Positions 20,149 to 30,411 are shown, counted from the first letter of the stretch. The stretch is 64,000 nt of DNA from Flavobacteria bacterium GWA2_35_26 (GCA_001800905.1 MGWH01000002.1:744001-808000), one strand, 5' to 3'. The notes: generated by a model not told the origin, from the letters alone. Translations and numbers: made by a program.

Positions 20149-20913
20149 CTACTCAATTTCTACCAAAATTGGACAATGGTCCGAATGTTTGGCTTCGGGC
20201 AAAATTAAAGCGCGTTTGATTCGGTTTTTTAATGGCTCACTTACTAGACAATAATCGATGCGCCAACCTTTATTATTCAATCTCGCCGAAGGAAAACGCA
20301 TCGTCCACCACGTATAATTGTCAGGTTCTTTGTTCAAAAAACGGAAGCTATCAATGAAACCACTTTTTAAGAAATTATCCAACCAACTTCGCTCAGCTGG
20401 CAAGAATCCGGATACATTTTTATTGCGAATGGGGTCGTGAATATCGATGGCTTCGTGGCAAATATTATAATCGCCACAGATCACCAAATTAGGAACTTTT
20501 TTTTTCAAATTGTCAATATAATTTTGGAAATCATCCATGTACATGAACTTGTGATCCAAACGCTCCGCATTAGTTCCAGAAGGCAGGTACAAACTCATCA
20601 CCGAAAGATCGTCAAAATCTACTCGGAGGTTACGCCCTTCAAAATCCATGTGCTCAATTCCGGTACCAAAAACGATATTATTGGGTTTGGTTTTGGATAA
20701 AATAGCTACGCCACTGTACCCTTTTTTTGTAGCTGGAAACCAATAATGGTATGGATATCCTGCGAGTTCAATATCTAAAGTAGGAACCTGATCTGCCTGA
20801 GCTTTAATCTCTTGGAAACAAATAACGTCTGGATTAGCTTGTTGCAACCATTCGAGTAATCCTTTAGAAATGGCAGCACGAATTCCATTGACATTGTAGG
20901 AAATAATTTTCAT
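20149..20913 (-). CDS. xth: Exodeoxyribonuclease III
   Basis: MKIISYNVNGIRAAISKGLLEWL...ICFQEIKAQ...CGDYNICH...WRIDYCLVS...HSDHCPILVEI. Confidence 0.95.
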   Translation of the reverse strand: MKIISYNVNGIRAAISKGLLEWLQQANPDVICFQEIKAQADQVPTLDIELAGYPYHYWFPATKKGYSGVAILSKTKPNNIVFGTGIEHMDFEGRNLRVDFDDLSVMSLYLPSGTNAERLDHKFMYMDDFQNYIDNLKKKVPNLVICGDYNICHEAIDIHDPIRNKNVSGFLPAERSWLDNFLKSGFIDSFRFLNKEPDNYTWWTMRFPSARLNNKGWRIDYCLVSEPLKNRIKRALILPEAKHSDHCPILVEIE

Positions 20914-21053
20914 TGAAAATTGGTGTTTTATGGATGCTTAATAAGGCATTTTACTGTCTTCAAATGTAATAAAAAAGTAGAAGTTTGCCATTGAAAATTC
21001 AGAAAATGGAGTTTTTTGTTATCTTTGTTGCTTGCCTCAAATATAAAAATGAT

Positions 21054-22856
21054 ATGGGTTTAGTAACTGCTAAAGAAGTTGCGAAAGCAATAAATACGGA
21101 TAAATACGGATTCTTAGGCACTTTTTCGGGCTGGTTGCTGATGAAAGTACTTAAAATATCGGAACTAAATAACGTATATGACCGAAACAAACATTTAAGC
21201 GAAGTGGCTTTTTTGAATGGGGTTCTTGACGACTTACAAATCAAATTTGAAATACCTGAAGCAGATCTAAAAAGACTGCCAAAAGAAGGTCCTTATATTA
21301 CAATATCCAATCATCCGCTCGGTGGTATTGATGGGGTTTTGTTGTTGAAATTAATGCTGGAAAGAGAGCCTAATTTCAAGATTATTGCCAACTTCCTTTT
21401 GCACCGCATTGAACCCTTAAAAAAGTACATCATGCCGGTCAATCCTTTTGAAAATCATAAGGATGCCAAATCGAGCGTGGTAGGAATCAAAGAAACTTTA
21501 CGTCATTTAAGTGATGGAAAACCGTTAGGGATGTTTCCCGCAGGTGAAGTTTCGACCTATAAAGACGGGAAATTAATGGTCGACAAGCCATGGGAAGAAG
21601 GTGCTATCAAAGTCATTCGCAAAGCACAAGTTCCTGTAGTTCCAATTTATTTTCATGCAAAAAATAGCCGATTATTTTATTTGTTATCAAAAATTAGCGG
21701 AACTTTTCGAACTGCAAAATTACCTTCGGAAGTATTCAGCCAAAAAAAGCGAGTGATTAAAGTGCGCATTGGTAAACCTATTTCAGTAGCCGAACAAAAC
21801 GAATACGAATCATTAGAGGACTATTCTGAATTCTTACGAAAGAAAACCTATATGTTGGCCAATCCTTTTGAAAAAGAAAGCAAACTGCTGCCAACTCCTA
21901 CTTTAAAATTACCTAAAAGTCCAAAAGAAATTGTCACTCCGGCAAATCAAGATAAAATTATTGCTGAAGTTGACGCACTTCGTGATTTAGACTGCCGCTT
22001 ATTACAAAGCAAAAATTATGAAGTCTTTTTTACCAAAGCCTCTGCAATCCCAAATGTTTTACATGAATTGGGTCGTCTTCGAGAAATTACATTTAGAGAA
22101 GTAGGCGAAGGAACTAATGAGTCTATTGATTTGGATAAATTTGATCAATACTACCACCATATGTTTTTGTGGGATGATGATGCTAAAAAAGTAGCGGGAG
22201 CTTATCGAATGGGATTGGGTTCTGAAATATATCCTAAATACGGCATGAATGGTTTTTATCTAAATGACCTGTTCCGTTTTGAACCGGAATTGCATGATAT
22301 GATGAGCAAGTCGATCGAAATGGGACGCGCTTTCATTATTAAAGAATACCAACAAAAACCGATGCCATTATTCCTTCTTTGGAAAGGAATTATTCATACT
22401 ACTTTACGTTATCCAGAACATAAATTCTTGCTTGGTGGCGTAAGTATTAGTAATCAATTCTCTGATTTTTCAAAATCATTGATGATTGAGTTTATGAAAT
22501 CCAACTATTACGATCCTTATATTGCACAATATATCCATCCTAAAAAAGCGTTTAAAGTCAAGTTAAAAGACGCCGATAAAGACTTTATTTTTAACGAAAC
22601 AGAAGCCGATTTAAATAAGTTTGATAAAATCATCGACGAGTTAGAACCAGGGAGTTTACGCTTGCCCGTTTTGATTAAAAAATACATTAAGCAAAATGCA
22701 CGGGTCGTTGCTTTTAACGTCGATCCCTTGTTCAATAACGCAGTTGACGGATTAATGTACATTCGCGTTGAAGACATCCCAGACAGTACCATGAAACCGG
22801 TGATGGAAGAATTCCAATCCGAGTTAGAACGAAAATTAAGCGAAAAAGAAGAGTAA
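21054..22856 (+). CDS. Bifunctional acyltransferase: N-terminal PlsC/LPLAT-like + C-terminal OlsB/hemolysin-type GNAT (OlsF-like)
   Basis: SNHPLGGIDGVLLL, FPAGEVS, VPVVPIYF (LPLAT) and LREITFREVGEGTNESIDLDKFDQYYHHMFLWD (OlsB-type GNAT); start set at MGLVTAKEV because a TATCTTTG -7 box (21020-21027) lies inside the upstream ORF extension. Confidence 0.88.
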   Translation: MGLVTAKEVAKAINTDKYGFLGTFSGWLLMKVLKISELNNVYDRNKHLSEVAFLNGVLDDLQIKFEIPEADLKRLPKEGPYITISNHPLGGIDGVLLLKLMLEREPNFKIIANFLLHRIEPLKKYIMPVNPFENHKDAKSSVVGIKETLRHLSDGKPLGMFPAGEVSTYKDGKLMVDKPWEEGAIKVIRKAQVPVVPIYFHAKNSRLFYLLSKISGTFRTAKLPSEVFSQKKRVIKVRIGKPISVAEQNEYESLEDYSEFLRKKTYMLANPFEKESKLLPTPTLKLPKSPKEIVTPANQDKIIAEVDALRDLDCRLLQSKNYEVFFTKASAIPNVLHELGRLREITFREVGEGTNESIDLDKFDQYYHHMFLWDDDAKKVAGAYRMGLGSEIYPKYGMNGFYLNDLFRFEPELHDMMSKSIEMGRAFIIKEYQQKPMPLFLLWKGIIHTTLRYPEHKFLLGGVSISNQFSDFSKSLMIEFMKSNYYDPYIAQYIHPKKAFKVKLKDADKDFIFNETEADLNKFDKIIDELEPGSLRLPVLIKKYIKQNARVVAFNVDPLFNNAVDGLMYIRVEDIPDSTMKPVMEEFQSELERKLSEKEE

Positions 22857-22926
22857 CTTCAACAAGTATATACTTGTCAAACTGAACTAGTTTCAGTTTC
22901 TTTAAATAATTGATTTAATAGTATAG

Positions 22927-22947
22927 ATTCCGAAATAAATTCGGAAT
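22927..22947. repeat. Palindromic REP-like motif (ATTCCGAA-ataaa-TTCGGAAT)
   Basis: GATTCCGAAATAAATTCGGAATGAC; 8-bp perfect stem. Confidence 0.6.
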
Positions 22948-22984
22948 GACAAAGCATAGATTAATATAATCTAGTTTATATTTA

Positions 22985-23266
22985 TTAAAACCAATGCTTT
23001 TGTCCTACTTGATAGGTATGATAAAACTCTTCGTCCGATTTTGTTAGGTAAATAATTCCTTCAATCAATCCGAACAAACCGGTTAATGTCCCGCAACTAC
23101 AAATACTTAAGATAAGCCAAAGTATTCCTGTTCCAGTATATCCTAAATAAAATTTATGGATTCCCAATGGCCCTAATAAAATGGCGAAAATACCACAGGC
23201 TATTTTTTTATTACTTTGAAATTGGGGTGTTGGAGTATTCCAAGCTTCTTGTTTTATAGTTTCCAT
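22985..23266 (-). CDS. TM2 domain-containing protein
   Basis: LLGPLGIHKFYLGYTGTGILWLIL...GLFGLIEGIIYL. Confidence 0.88.
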   Translation of the reverse strand: METIKQEAWNTPTPQFQSNKKIACGIFAILLGPLGIHKFYLGYTGTGILWLILSICSCGTLTGLFGLIEGIIYLTKSDEEFYHTYQVGQKHWF

Positions 23267-23280
23267 ACAACTCGATTTAA

Positions 23281-24225
23281 TTATACATAAAGTGCTTTTA
23301 TTTTGTCGACAATGACTTGCGCCAAACGCTCATGACTTTCAACTGTCCAGCCTGCTATATGGGGGGACAAAATTACGTTTTTAGCATTCAATAAATACTG
23401 AAACGCTTCAGGAGTTGTTGCTTCTTGGAACAAAGTTTCAAAAGATAATTTTTCATATTCCAAAACATCCAAACCAGCACCTAACACTTTTCCTGATTGT
23501 AATGCAGCAACCAAATCAGCTGTGACAATATTTTTTCCGCGCGACGTATTGATGATCCAAATTGGCTTTGCAAATCCATTAATAAATTCCGCATTGACCA
23601 TTTTATCCGTTTCAGGAGTCCAAGGCAAGTGCAAACTCAAGACGTCTACTTTTTGTTGAAATTCAGCAAAACTTACTTGTTTGGCATTGGCATCACCTAC
23701 ATTTTCTTGAATGTCATAACACAATACGTTTGCTTCAAAACCACGTAATTTTTTGGCGAAAGCCTTACCCATATTTCCATAACCAATAATCCCGACTGTT
23801 TTTCCGTCCAATTCATGTCCGCGATTGCTTTCACGATTCCAATGTCCCGCGCGAATCTCAGCATCGGCTTGGTTTAAGTTGTTAAACAACGACAAAATCA
23901 TCCCCAAACTATGTTCGGCAACCGCATTCCGATTCCCTTCTGGAGCGGCAATCAAGGCGATATTTTTCGATTCGGCATAGTCACAATCAATACTTTCCAA
24001 TCCGGCGCCAACTCGAGCTATGAACTGCAAATTAGTCGCTTTATCTAAAAACGTTTTGTCAATTTTGAATCGGCTACGAATAACTATGCCATCATAATCT
24101 TGAATTTTAGCTTCAATTTCTTCTTTAGAAGAGGTGAAATCTTTGTGATTCACAAACCCCGCTTGTTCCAATTGGTCCCAAAGCAAAGGATGATTGCTAT
24201 CGATATGAAGAATGTGTACCGCCAT
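23281..24225 (-). CDS. 2-hydroxyacid / phosphoglycerate dehydrogenase-like NAD-binding protein
   Basis: GKTVGIIGYGNMGKAFAKKLRGFE, HLPWTPETDKMVN, INTSRGKNIV, LSPHIAGWT. Confidence 0.9.
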   Translation of the reverse strand: MAVHILHIDSNHPLLWDQLEQAGFVNHKDFTSSKEEIEAKIQDYDGIVIRSRFKIDKTFLDKATNLQFIARVGAGLESIDCDYAESKNIALIAAPEGNRNAVAEHSLGMILSLFNNLNQADAEIRAGHWNRESNRGHELDGKTVGIIGYGNMGKAFAKKLRGFEANVLCYDIQENVGDANAKQVSFAEFQQKVDVLSLHLPWTPETDKMVNAEFINGFAKPIWIINTSRGKNIVTADLVAALQSGKVLGAGLDVLEYEKLSFETLFQEATTPEAFQYLLNAKNVILSPHIAGWTVESHERLAQVIVDKIKALYV

Positions 24226-24315
24226 AGAAGGATTGTGTTTTACAAACCCAAATTAACAAAAAAATTAGGTGTAAAAAGTGTAAATTGCGAGCATTCTAAT
24301 TAAAATGTAAAAAGT

Positions 24316-25455
24316 ATGACCGCCAGTCGATTGTTTCGAGATTTTTTTGAAAGCGAAAAAGCGGGCGGATTGTTATTGCTTTTGGTAACGCTACTTTCAT
24401 TGGCTTTAGCCAATTCCCCTATTCAAGCAAGCTATATCGGATTTTGGGAAACTGAAATTGGGCATCATTCCATCACCCATTGGATCAACGATGGATTAAT
24501 GACTATTTTCTTCTTGTTGATCGGATTGGAATTGGAACGAGAATTGTATGGCGGCGAATTGTCTACTATCAAAAATGCTGCTTTGCCTATTTTTGGAGCC
24601 CTCGGCGGAATGCTGATTCCAGCGGGAGTATTTTTAGCATTCAATTGGGGTACGCAAACACAAAACGGCGCTGGAATTCCGATGGCAACCGATATTGCTT
24701 TTGCTATTGGCATCTTATCACTTCTTGGGAATCGAGTGCCAACTTCATTGAAAGTATTCTTAACGGCTTTGGCAGTAATTGACGACTTGGGTGCTATTAT
24801 CGTCATTGCGATTTTTTATACTGAGACTATTTCCTTTATGTATTTGGGTGGAGCATTTGCAATTATGGGAATACTGTTTATTCTAAATAGAAAAAATGTT
24901 CACCATCTAGTTCCGTATTTAATGGGTGGGGGTTTGATGTGGTATTGTATGCTTCATTCCGGTGTACACGCTACCATTACTGGTGTGTTGCTGGCCTTTG
25001 TCATTCCGTATGGCGATGGAGGGAAAAACACTTCATCTTACCGATTACAACACTTTCTACACAAACCTGTTGCCTTTTTTATTCTGCCTTTATTTGCTAT
25101 CGCGAATACCGGAATTGCAATTAATTCCAACTGGCAGGAGGGACTTGCTCACGCTAACTCTATAGGGATTATGGTAGGTTTGATTGTTGGAAAACCAATT
25201 GGGATCACTCTTTTTGCTTTTCTCTGTGTAAAATTAGGCATTGGATCACTTCCAAAAGAGTTGCAATGGAAACAGATTCTCGGTGCTGGAATGCTGGGCG
25301 GAATTGGGTTTACCATGTCAATTTTCATTACGCTTTTAGCTTTCAAAAACGATGGCGAAGCTGTAATCACCTATTCTAAAATTGCCATTTTAATCGCTTC
25401 GTTTGTTTCAGGAACTTTAGGTTTCTTGTGGCTGAAAGTAAGTCTGAAGAAATAA
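24316..25455 (+). CDS. nhaA: Na+/H+ antiporter NhaA
   Basis: GLELERELYGGEL, MATDIAFAIGILSLLG, ALAVIDDLGAIIVIAIFYT. Confidence 0.96.
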   Translation: MTASRLFRDFFESEKAGGLLLLLVTLLSLALANSPIQASYIGFWETEIGHHSITHWINDGLMTIFFLLIGLELERELYGGELSTIKNAALPIFGALGGMLIPAGVFLAFNWGTQTQNGAGIPMATDIAFAIGILSLLGNRVPTSLKVFLTALAVIDDLGAIIVIAIFYTETISFMYLGGAFAIMGILFILNRKNVHHLVPYLMGGGLMWYCMLHSGVHATITGVLLAFVIPYGDGGKNTSSYRLQHFLHKPVAFFILPLFAIANTGIAINSNWQEGLAHANSIGIMVGLIVGKPIGITLFAFLCVKLGIGSLPKELQWKQILGAGMLGGIGFTMSIFITLLAFKNDGEAVITYSKIAILIASFVSGTLGFLWLKVSLKK

Positions 25456-25490
25456 AAAAGGCCGCTAGTTACAGCGACCTTTCGTTTTAT
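25456..25490. terminator. Intrinsic terminator
   Basis: AAAGGCCGCTagttacAGCGACCTTTCGTTTT (one mismatch). Confidence 0.65.
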
Positions 25491-25500
25491 TTAAAAGAAA

Positions 25501-26277
25501 TTATCCCTTAATCTGTTTCAAAGATGTTTTAATTCCTCTAATTAATGACGAACTAAAACCGTGCATTTCCATTTCGTTCAAGCCGGCAATGGTGCATCCT
25601 TGAGGTGTAGTTACTCGGTCAATCAATTGTTCTGGATGGGTTTTTTCTTCTAGTAGCATTTCGGCAGCACCTTTTACCGTTTGAGCCGAAATCGCCAACG
25701 CCGTTTGCCAATCGAATCCTATTTCTATTCCAGCTTGCATCGAAGCTCGAATATAACGCAAGGCAAATGCCGTTCCGCTAGCAGCCAAAACAGTTGCTGC
25801 ATCCATTAATTTTTCATCAATAATAGGAGCTGTTCCTAAACCTTCAAACAAACGTACTACGTTTTGAGCCGCTTCTTTATTGCTTTCTTGAAAAGCAATA
25901 CAGGTTGCCGAAGCGCCAAATTGTGCGGCAATATTAGGCATAATGCGCACCGCTTGATGGTTTGCACCTATTTTGTTTTGTAAATTTTCAATGGACAATC
26001 CACTCACAGCAGAAGCAATAGTTTTGTTGGTAATTGCAGGCAATATTTCGGCTAAAACAGTATCCACTTGATACGGTTTGATTGTCAAAATAATAATATC
26101 AGCGTTTTGGATATTGTGTTGGTTGTCTTTAGAAACAGTAACGCCTAATTGTTCTAGATGTAGAATATTCGCCGTGTTTCTTCTTGTTACAGTAACTTGA
26201 TTGCCTTCTGTAAATTTAGCAATTCCAATGGCAATAGAGGCTCCTAAGTTGCCTCCGCCAATAATGTGTACGTTCAT
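25501..26277 (-). CDS. proC: Pyrroline-5-carboxylate reductase
   Basis: MNVHIIGGGNLGASIAIGI..., VRIMPNIAAQFG, VTTPQGCTIAGL. Confidence 0.94.
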   Translation of the reverse strand: MNVHIIGGGNLGASIAIGIAKFTEGNQVTVTRRNTANILHLEQLGVTVSKDNQHNIQNADIIILTIKPYQVDTVLAEILPAITNKTIASAVSGLSIENLQNKIGANHQAVRIMPNIAAQFGASATCIAFQESNKEAAQNVVRLFEGLGTAPIIDEKLMDAATVLAASGTAFALRYIRASMQAGIEIGFDWQTALAISAQTVKGAAEMLLEEKTHPEQLIDRVTTPQGCTIAGLNEMEMHGFSSSLIRGIKTSLKQIKG

Positions 26278-26328
26278 GTTGTGTAGTTATAGTAGTTGTT
26301 GTTGTGTTGTTGTGTTTGGATTTTTATT

Positions 26329-27681
26329 TTAAAATCCTAAAATCATTTTGGCAATTGAAAAATAAATTAAAATTCCGCAAATATCATTGCTTGTAGTTAT
26401 AAAGGGGCCAGTTGCCAAGGCGGGGTCAATCCCAAATTTATCTAATAATAACGGAATAAATGTCCCGATTAAGGAGGCAATAATTATTACAGAAATTAGT
26501 GCTACCGTAACGATAACGCCAATTATAATTTCTACATCTAAAAGAAAATGACTCCCTACAAATAGGATCGTGGCCAATATCAATCCATTCAACAAACTTA
26601 AAGAGACCTCTTTAATCAACCTGTTGAACAAAGAACCACTCAAGGTATTGTTAGCTAAACCTTGAACAATAATAGCCGAGGATTGTACCCCAACATTTCC
26701 AGCCATCGCCGCTATTAGAGGGGTAAAGAAAAATAATTTTCCGTGCTCAATCATGGCGCCTTCAAATAGCCCCAAGACTTTTACCGAAATAAAACCGCCT
26801 AATAAAGCCAAGACCAACCATGGCAAACGTGCTTTGGTATGTTCTAAAATACTATCATCTGCCTCTACGTCTTGTGAGATACCCGCAGCTAATTGGTAAT
26901 CTTCATCGGCTTCATCTTTAATTACATCTACGATATCATCAATAGTAATGCGACCCACCAATCGACCCAATTCGTCAACTACCGGAATCGCTTCTAAATC
27001 GTATTTTTGCATGATACGCGCCACCTCAACATCTTCGGTATCGATATTAACATAATTTAATTTTCGAATGTAGACATCATTGATAGGCGTTCTGGAAGAA
27101 GTAGTCAACAAATCTTTAAGCGACAAACGTCCCTTTAAGCGGTCTTCATCATCCACTACATAAATCGAGTGCACTCTTGAAATATTTTCAGCTTGAATGC
27201 GCATTTCTTTGATACAAGTCAGCACATTCCAGTTTTCGTTCACTTTTACCAACTCTTTGTGCATGATTCCTCCTGCAGTATCTTCTGCATAACGAAGCAA
27301 ATCCACAATGTCTTTGGCGTGTTCAACGTCTTGTAATTCCGATATTACCTCCGCCTTAAGGTCTTGCGATAACTCGGCAATAATATCTGCAGCATCGTTC
27401 GTTTCTAATTCGTCAAGCTCTTCTGCAATTTCTTTTGGGGAAAGTCGTTTTAAGATATTTTCACGTAAATCGTCCTCTAATTCTAACAGAATTTCAGCCG
27501 TTTTATCACTGTCTAATACTTTAAAAATATAAGTTGCCTCATCAAAATCAAGTTCGTCTAAAACTTCGGCAATATCAGCATGGTGCATGTCATTCAACAA
27601 AACTTCCAACTGCTGGTCGTTTTTAGTTTGAATGAGTAGCTCTAATTCTTGAACTAGTTCTTTGCTGATTTTAAATTCCAT
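26329..27681 (-). CDS. mgtE: Magnesium transporter MgtE
   Basis: MgtE_N repeats, two CBS domains, TM domain with [16 protein letters not shown]. Confidence 0.95.
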   Translation of the reverse strand: MEFKISKELVQELELLIQTKNDQQLEVLLNDMHHADIAEVLDELDFDEATYIFKVLDSDKTAEILLELEDDLRENILKRLSPKEIAEELDELETNDAADIIAELSQDLKAEVISELQDVEHAKDIVDLLRYAEDTAGGIMHKELVKVNENWNVLTCIKEMRIQAENISRVHSIYVVDDEDRLKGRLSLKDLLTTSSRTPINDVYIRKLNYVNIDTEDVEVARIMQKYDLEAIPVVDELGRLVGRITIDDIVDVIKDEADEDYQLAAGISQDVEADDSILEHTKARLPWLVLALLGGFISVKVLGLFEGAMIEHGKLFFFTPLIAAMAGNVGVQSSAIIVQGLANNTLSGSLFNRLIKEVSLSLLNGLILATILFVGSHFLLDVEIIIGVIVTVALISVIIIASLIGTFIPLLLDKFGIDPALATGPFITTSNDICGILIYFSIAKMILGF

Positions 27682-28450
27682 CGGCTTCGATTTTTTGAGT
27701 GAGTGCTATAAAGTCCTCAACGCTAAGTTGTTCTGGACGAAGATCTAATACCTTGTCTTCTCTTAAATTATCCGACAAATTTAAGGTTTTTAAACTGTTA
27801 CGCAAGGTTTTTCTACGTTGTTGAAATGCTGTTTTTACTACCGTGAAAAATAATTTTTCGCCACAAGGCAAACTAAAGTCTTCTTTTCGTCGCAAACGCA
27901 TCACCCCTGATTTTACTTTCGGCGGTGGATCAAAAACATGCTCATCTACTGTAAACAAGTATTCGGCATGATAAAAAGCTTGCGCTAAAACGGATAAAAT
28001 ACCATAGGCTTTACTTCCTTTTTTTTCACAAATACGCTGTGCTACTTCTTTCTGAAACATTCCCGAAAATTCCGGAATTTGATGACGAAATTCCAAAGTT
28101 CTAAACACGATTTGTGTCGAAATATTGTAGGGAAAATTGCCAATAATAGCAAATTGCTTGCCTTCAAAAACTTCTTTTATATCATAGCGTAGAAAGTCCT
28201 TCGAAATGATTTTATCTTTCAACTTGGGATAATTGGCATCCAAATACGCCACCGACTCCGTGTCAATCTCAATCACATAGGTAGTGGTGGGTTTGTCCAA
28301 TAAATATTTGGTCAAAACTCCCATACCCGGACCAATTTCTAACACATCATTATAACCTTCTAAACTTAAGGTGTCGGCTATTGCTTTAGCAATGCTTTCA
28401 TCTTTTAGGAAATGTTGTCCGAGGTGTTTTTTAGCTTTTACTTTTTCCAT
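27671..28450 (-). CDS. rsmA: 16S rRNA (adenine(1518)-N(6)/adenine(1519)-N(6))-dimethyltransferase
   Basis: [47 protein letters not shown]; start set at MEKVKAKK since the upstream extension is repeat sequence. Confidence 0.95.
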   Translation of the reverse strand: MEKVKAKKHLGQHFLKDESIAKAIADTLSLEGYNDVLEIGPGMGVLTKYLLDKPTTTYVIEIDTESVAYLDANYPKLKDKIISKDFLRYDIKEVFEGKQFAIIGNFPYNISTQIVFRTLEFRHQIPEFSGMFQKEVAQRICEKKGSKAYGILSVLAQAFYHAEYLFTVDEHVFDPPPKVKSGVMRLRRKEDFSLPCGEKLFFTVVKTAFQQRRKTLRNSLKTLNLSDNLREDKVLDLRPEQLSVEDFIALTQKIEADGI

Positions 28451-28454
28451 TATG

Positions 28455-28482
28455 TGATTGCGAGGCACGAAGTAATCTCGCT
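28455..28482. repeat. Copy of a recurrent Bacteroidetes-type motif (GCGAGATTACTTCGTGCCTCGCAATCAC on the minus strand)
   Basis: GCGAG...CTCGC inverted termini; fills the short gap between DUF4286 and rsmA. Confidence 0.6.
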
Positions 28483-28487
28483 TTTTT

Positions 28488-28802
28488 TTATTTGTGTTCA
28501 GAAATCAATTCCAATTCTGTTCTAAAAGCCAGCATTTTTTCGCCAAATAATTGGTAACTTTCTTGACGGAATCGCGGTGCATCTTCAGCATAATACTTGT
28601 CCAAAGTCGCTTTACTATCCGTTGTAAATTGAATCGAATAGGTCGTTCCTCCCATTTCTTCTTCTATCAAAACCTTTACAATTTTAGCCGAAGAAAATTT
28701 TCCCGTAGCCAAAATAGCTGGAATTCGGGTTTGTTGCATCCATTGTAACCATTGGTCTTGAACGCTTTCGTGTATATTTACTGTTACGTTGTAAAGTATC
28801 AT
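28488..28802 (-). CDS. DUF4286 family protein
   Basis: [36 protein letters not shown]. Confidence 0.85.
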   Translation of the reverse strand: MILYNVTVNIHESVQDQWLQWMQQTRIPAILATGKFSSAKIVKVLIEEEMGGTTYSIQFTTDSKATLDKYYAEDAPRFRQESYQLFGEKMLAFRTELELISEHK

Positions 28803-28829
28803 ATTTGTTTTTGCGTATGTTATTGATGT

Positions 28830-28860
28830 ATTTATTAGGTCATTTTTTAACCTAATAAAT
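28830..28860. other. AT-rich hairpin in the serS-DUF4286 intergenic region
   Basis: ATTTATTAGGT-cattttttа-like 9-nt loop-ACCTAATAAAT, perfect 11-bp stem. Confidence 0.5.
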
Positions 28861-28966
28861 TGGGTTTTGACTTGCTTTTGTTGGATTTTATATTTCCAAT
28901 TGATTCATTACAACACAAATGGGATTGGTTACGTAAAGTAAAAATCGCTAGATGTGTATAGAGTAA

Positions 28967-30238
28967 TTAGTTTATAATATCAAACCCGCAATACGGACGC
29001 AATACTTCTGGAATTACGATCCCTTCTGGTGTTTGGTAATTTTCTATAATGCCCGCCAAAACTCTTGGCAAAGCCAATGAACTTCCGTTTAAGGTATGTG
29101 CCAATTGGTTTTTTCCGTCCTTGTCTTTGAAACGCAATTTCAAACGGTTCGCTTGGAATGTTTCAAAATTAGACACCGAAGAAATTTCCAACCAGCGATC
29201 TTGAGCTGTAGAAAATACTTCAAAATCATAGGTCAATGCCGAAGTGAACCCCATATCACCACCACACAAACGTAAAATTCTATACGGTAATTTGAGTTCT
29301 TGTAAAATGTTTTTTACATGTTCTACCATACCGTCCAAAGCCTCGTAAGATTTGTCTGGATGCTCCACTCGAACAATTTCTACTTTGTCAAATTGGTGCA
29401 AACGATTCAATCCGCGTACGTGCGCTCCATACGAACCTGCCTCACGACGGAAACATGGGGTATACGCTGTACATAAAACAGGCAATTCACTTTCGTTCAA
29501 AATCACATCGCGGAACAAATTGGTCACTGGAACTTCTGCCGTTGGAATCAAATACAAATCGTCAATTGTTGAATGGTACATTTGTCCTTCTTTGTCTGGC
29601 AATTGTCCGGTTCCGTAGCCTGATGCTTCGTTTACTAAGTGTGGCACTTGCATTTCTTTGTAACCCGCTGCGGTATTTTTATCTAAAAAATAATTAATTA
29701 AAGCACGTTGCAAACGCGCTCCTTTTCCTTTGTAAACCGGGAAACCCGCTCCTGTAATTTTCACCCCCAACTCAAAGTCGATGATGTCGTATTTTTTTAC
29801 CAATTCCCAATGTGGTTGCGCTCCTTCGTGCAAAACAGGAATAGCACCTTCTTCAAAAACGTTTAGGTTTTCTTCGGGTGTTTTTCCTTCCGGAACTATG
29901 TCGGCTGGTAAATTAGGTAGTGTGTATAATTTTTGCGTTAATTCTTCGGCTAAAGCTTCTGCTTTTTCTCCCAAATCTTTGCTTTTTTCTTTTAGAGCAA
30001 CGGTCTTTTCTTTTAAAATGCCAGCTTTTGCTTTTTCGCCACTTTTCATCAATTCGCCAATGTCTTTGGACAATTTATTAGATTCGGATAAAGTGTTGTC
30101 TAATTCCACTTGCGTAGCGCGACGTTGCTCGTCTAATTGAACTACTTCGTCCACAATTTCTTTGGCATCGATGTTTCTTTTTGCCAAAGCTTTGATTACT
30201 TTTTCCTGATTCTCTCTAATAAATGCAATTTGTAACAT
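28967..30238 (-). CDS. serS: Serine-tRNA ligase
   Basis: MLQIAFIRENQEKVIKALAKRN...; class II motifs FRREAGSYG...RGLNRLHQFDKVEI; start set at MLQIAF. Confidence 0.97.
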   Translation of the reverse strand: MLQIAFIRENQEKVIKALAKRNIDAKEIVDEVVQLDEQRRATQVELDNTLSESNKLSKDIGELMKSGEKAKAGILKEKTVALKEKSKDLGEKAEALAEELTQKLYTLPNLPADIVPEGKTPEENLNVFEEGAIPVLHEGAQPHWELVKKYDIIDFELGVKITGAGFPVYKGKGARLQRALINYFLDKNTAAGYKEMQVPHLVNEASGYGTGQLPDKEGQMYHSTIDDLYLIPTAEVPVTNLFRDVILNESELPVLCTAYTPCFRREAGSYGAHVRGLNRLHQFDKVEIVRVEHPDKSYEALDGMVEHVKNILQELKLPYRILRLCGGDMGFTSALTYDFEVFSTAQDRWLEISSVSNFETFQANRLKLRFKDKDGKNQLAHTLNGSSLALPRVLAGIIENYQTPEGIVIPEVLRPYCGFDIIN

Positions 30239-30381
30239 AGCTTGATTTTTATAACTCTCTGTAATTTTTTGCGCCTTGCGCACGCAAATTTAAGGAAATG
30301 TTTGCTAAGAACGAGACAAAGTTGGTAGTTTTCCAAAGCTTCGTCTGTGTCTTTCGCACTTTTATAGGCTAGAAACCGTAG

Positions 30382-30411
30382 TTGTACCTATGATAAAAAA
30401 AGTTATTTTTG
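30382..30411 (+). promoter_or_regulatory. Bacteroidetes-type promoter upstream of metG
   Basis: TTG (30382-30384) - N19 - TATTTTTG (30404-30411), matching TTG-N17-23-TAnnTTTG. Confidence 0.6.

Noticed and set aside
29781-30140. 119-aa plus-strand ORF opposite serS
   Set aside because: Ser/Phe-rich mirror of the serS coiled-coil region; artefact.
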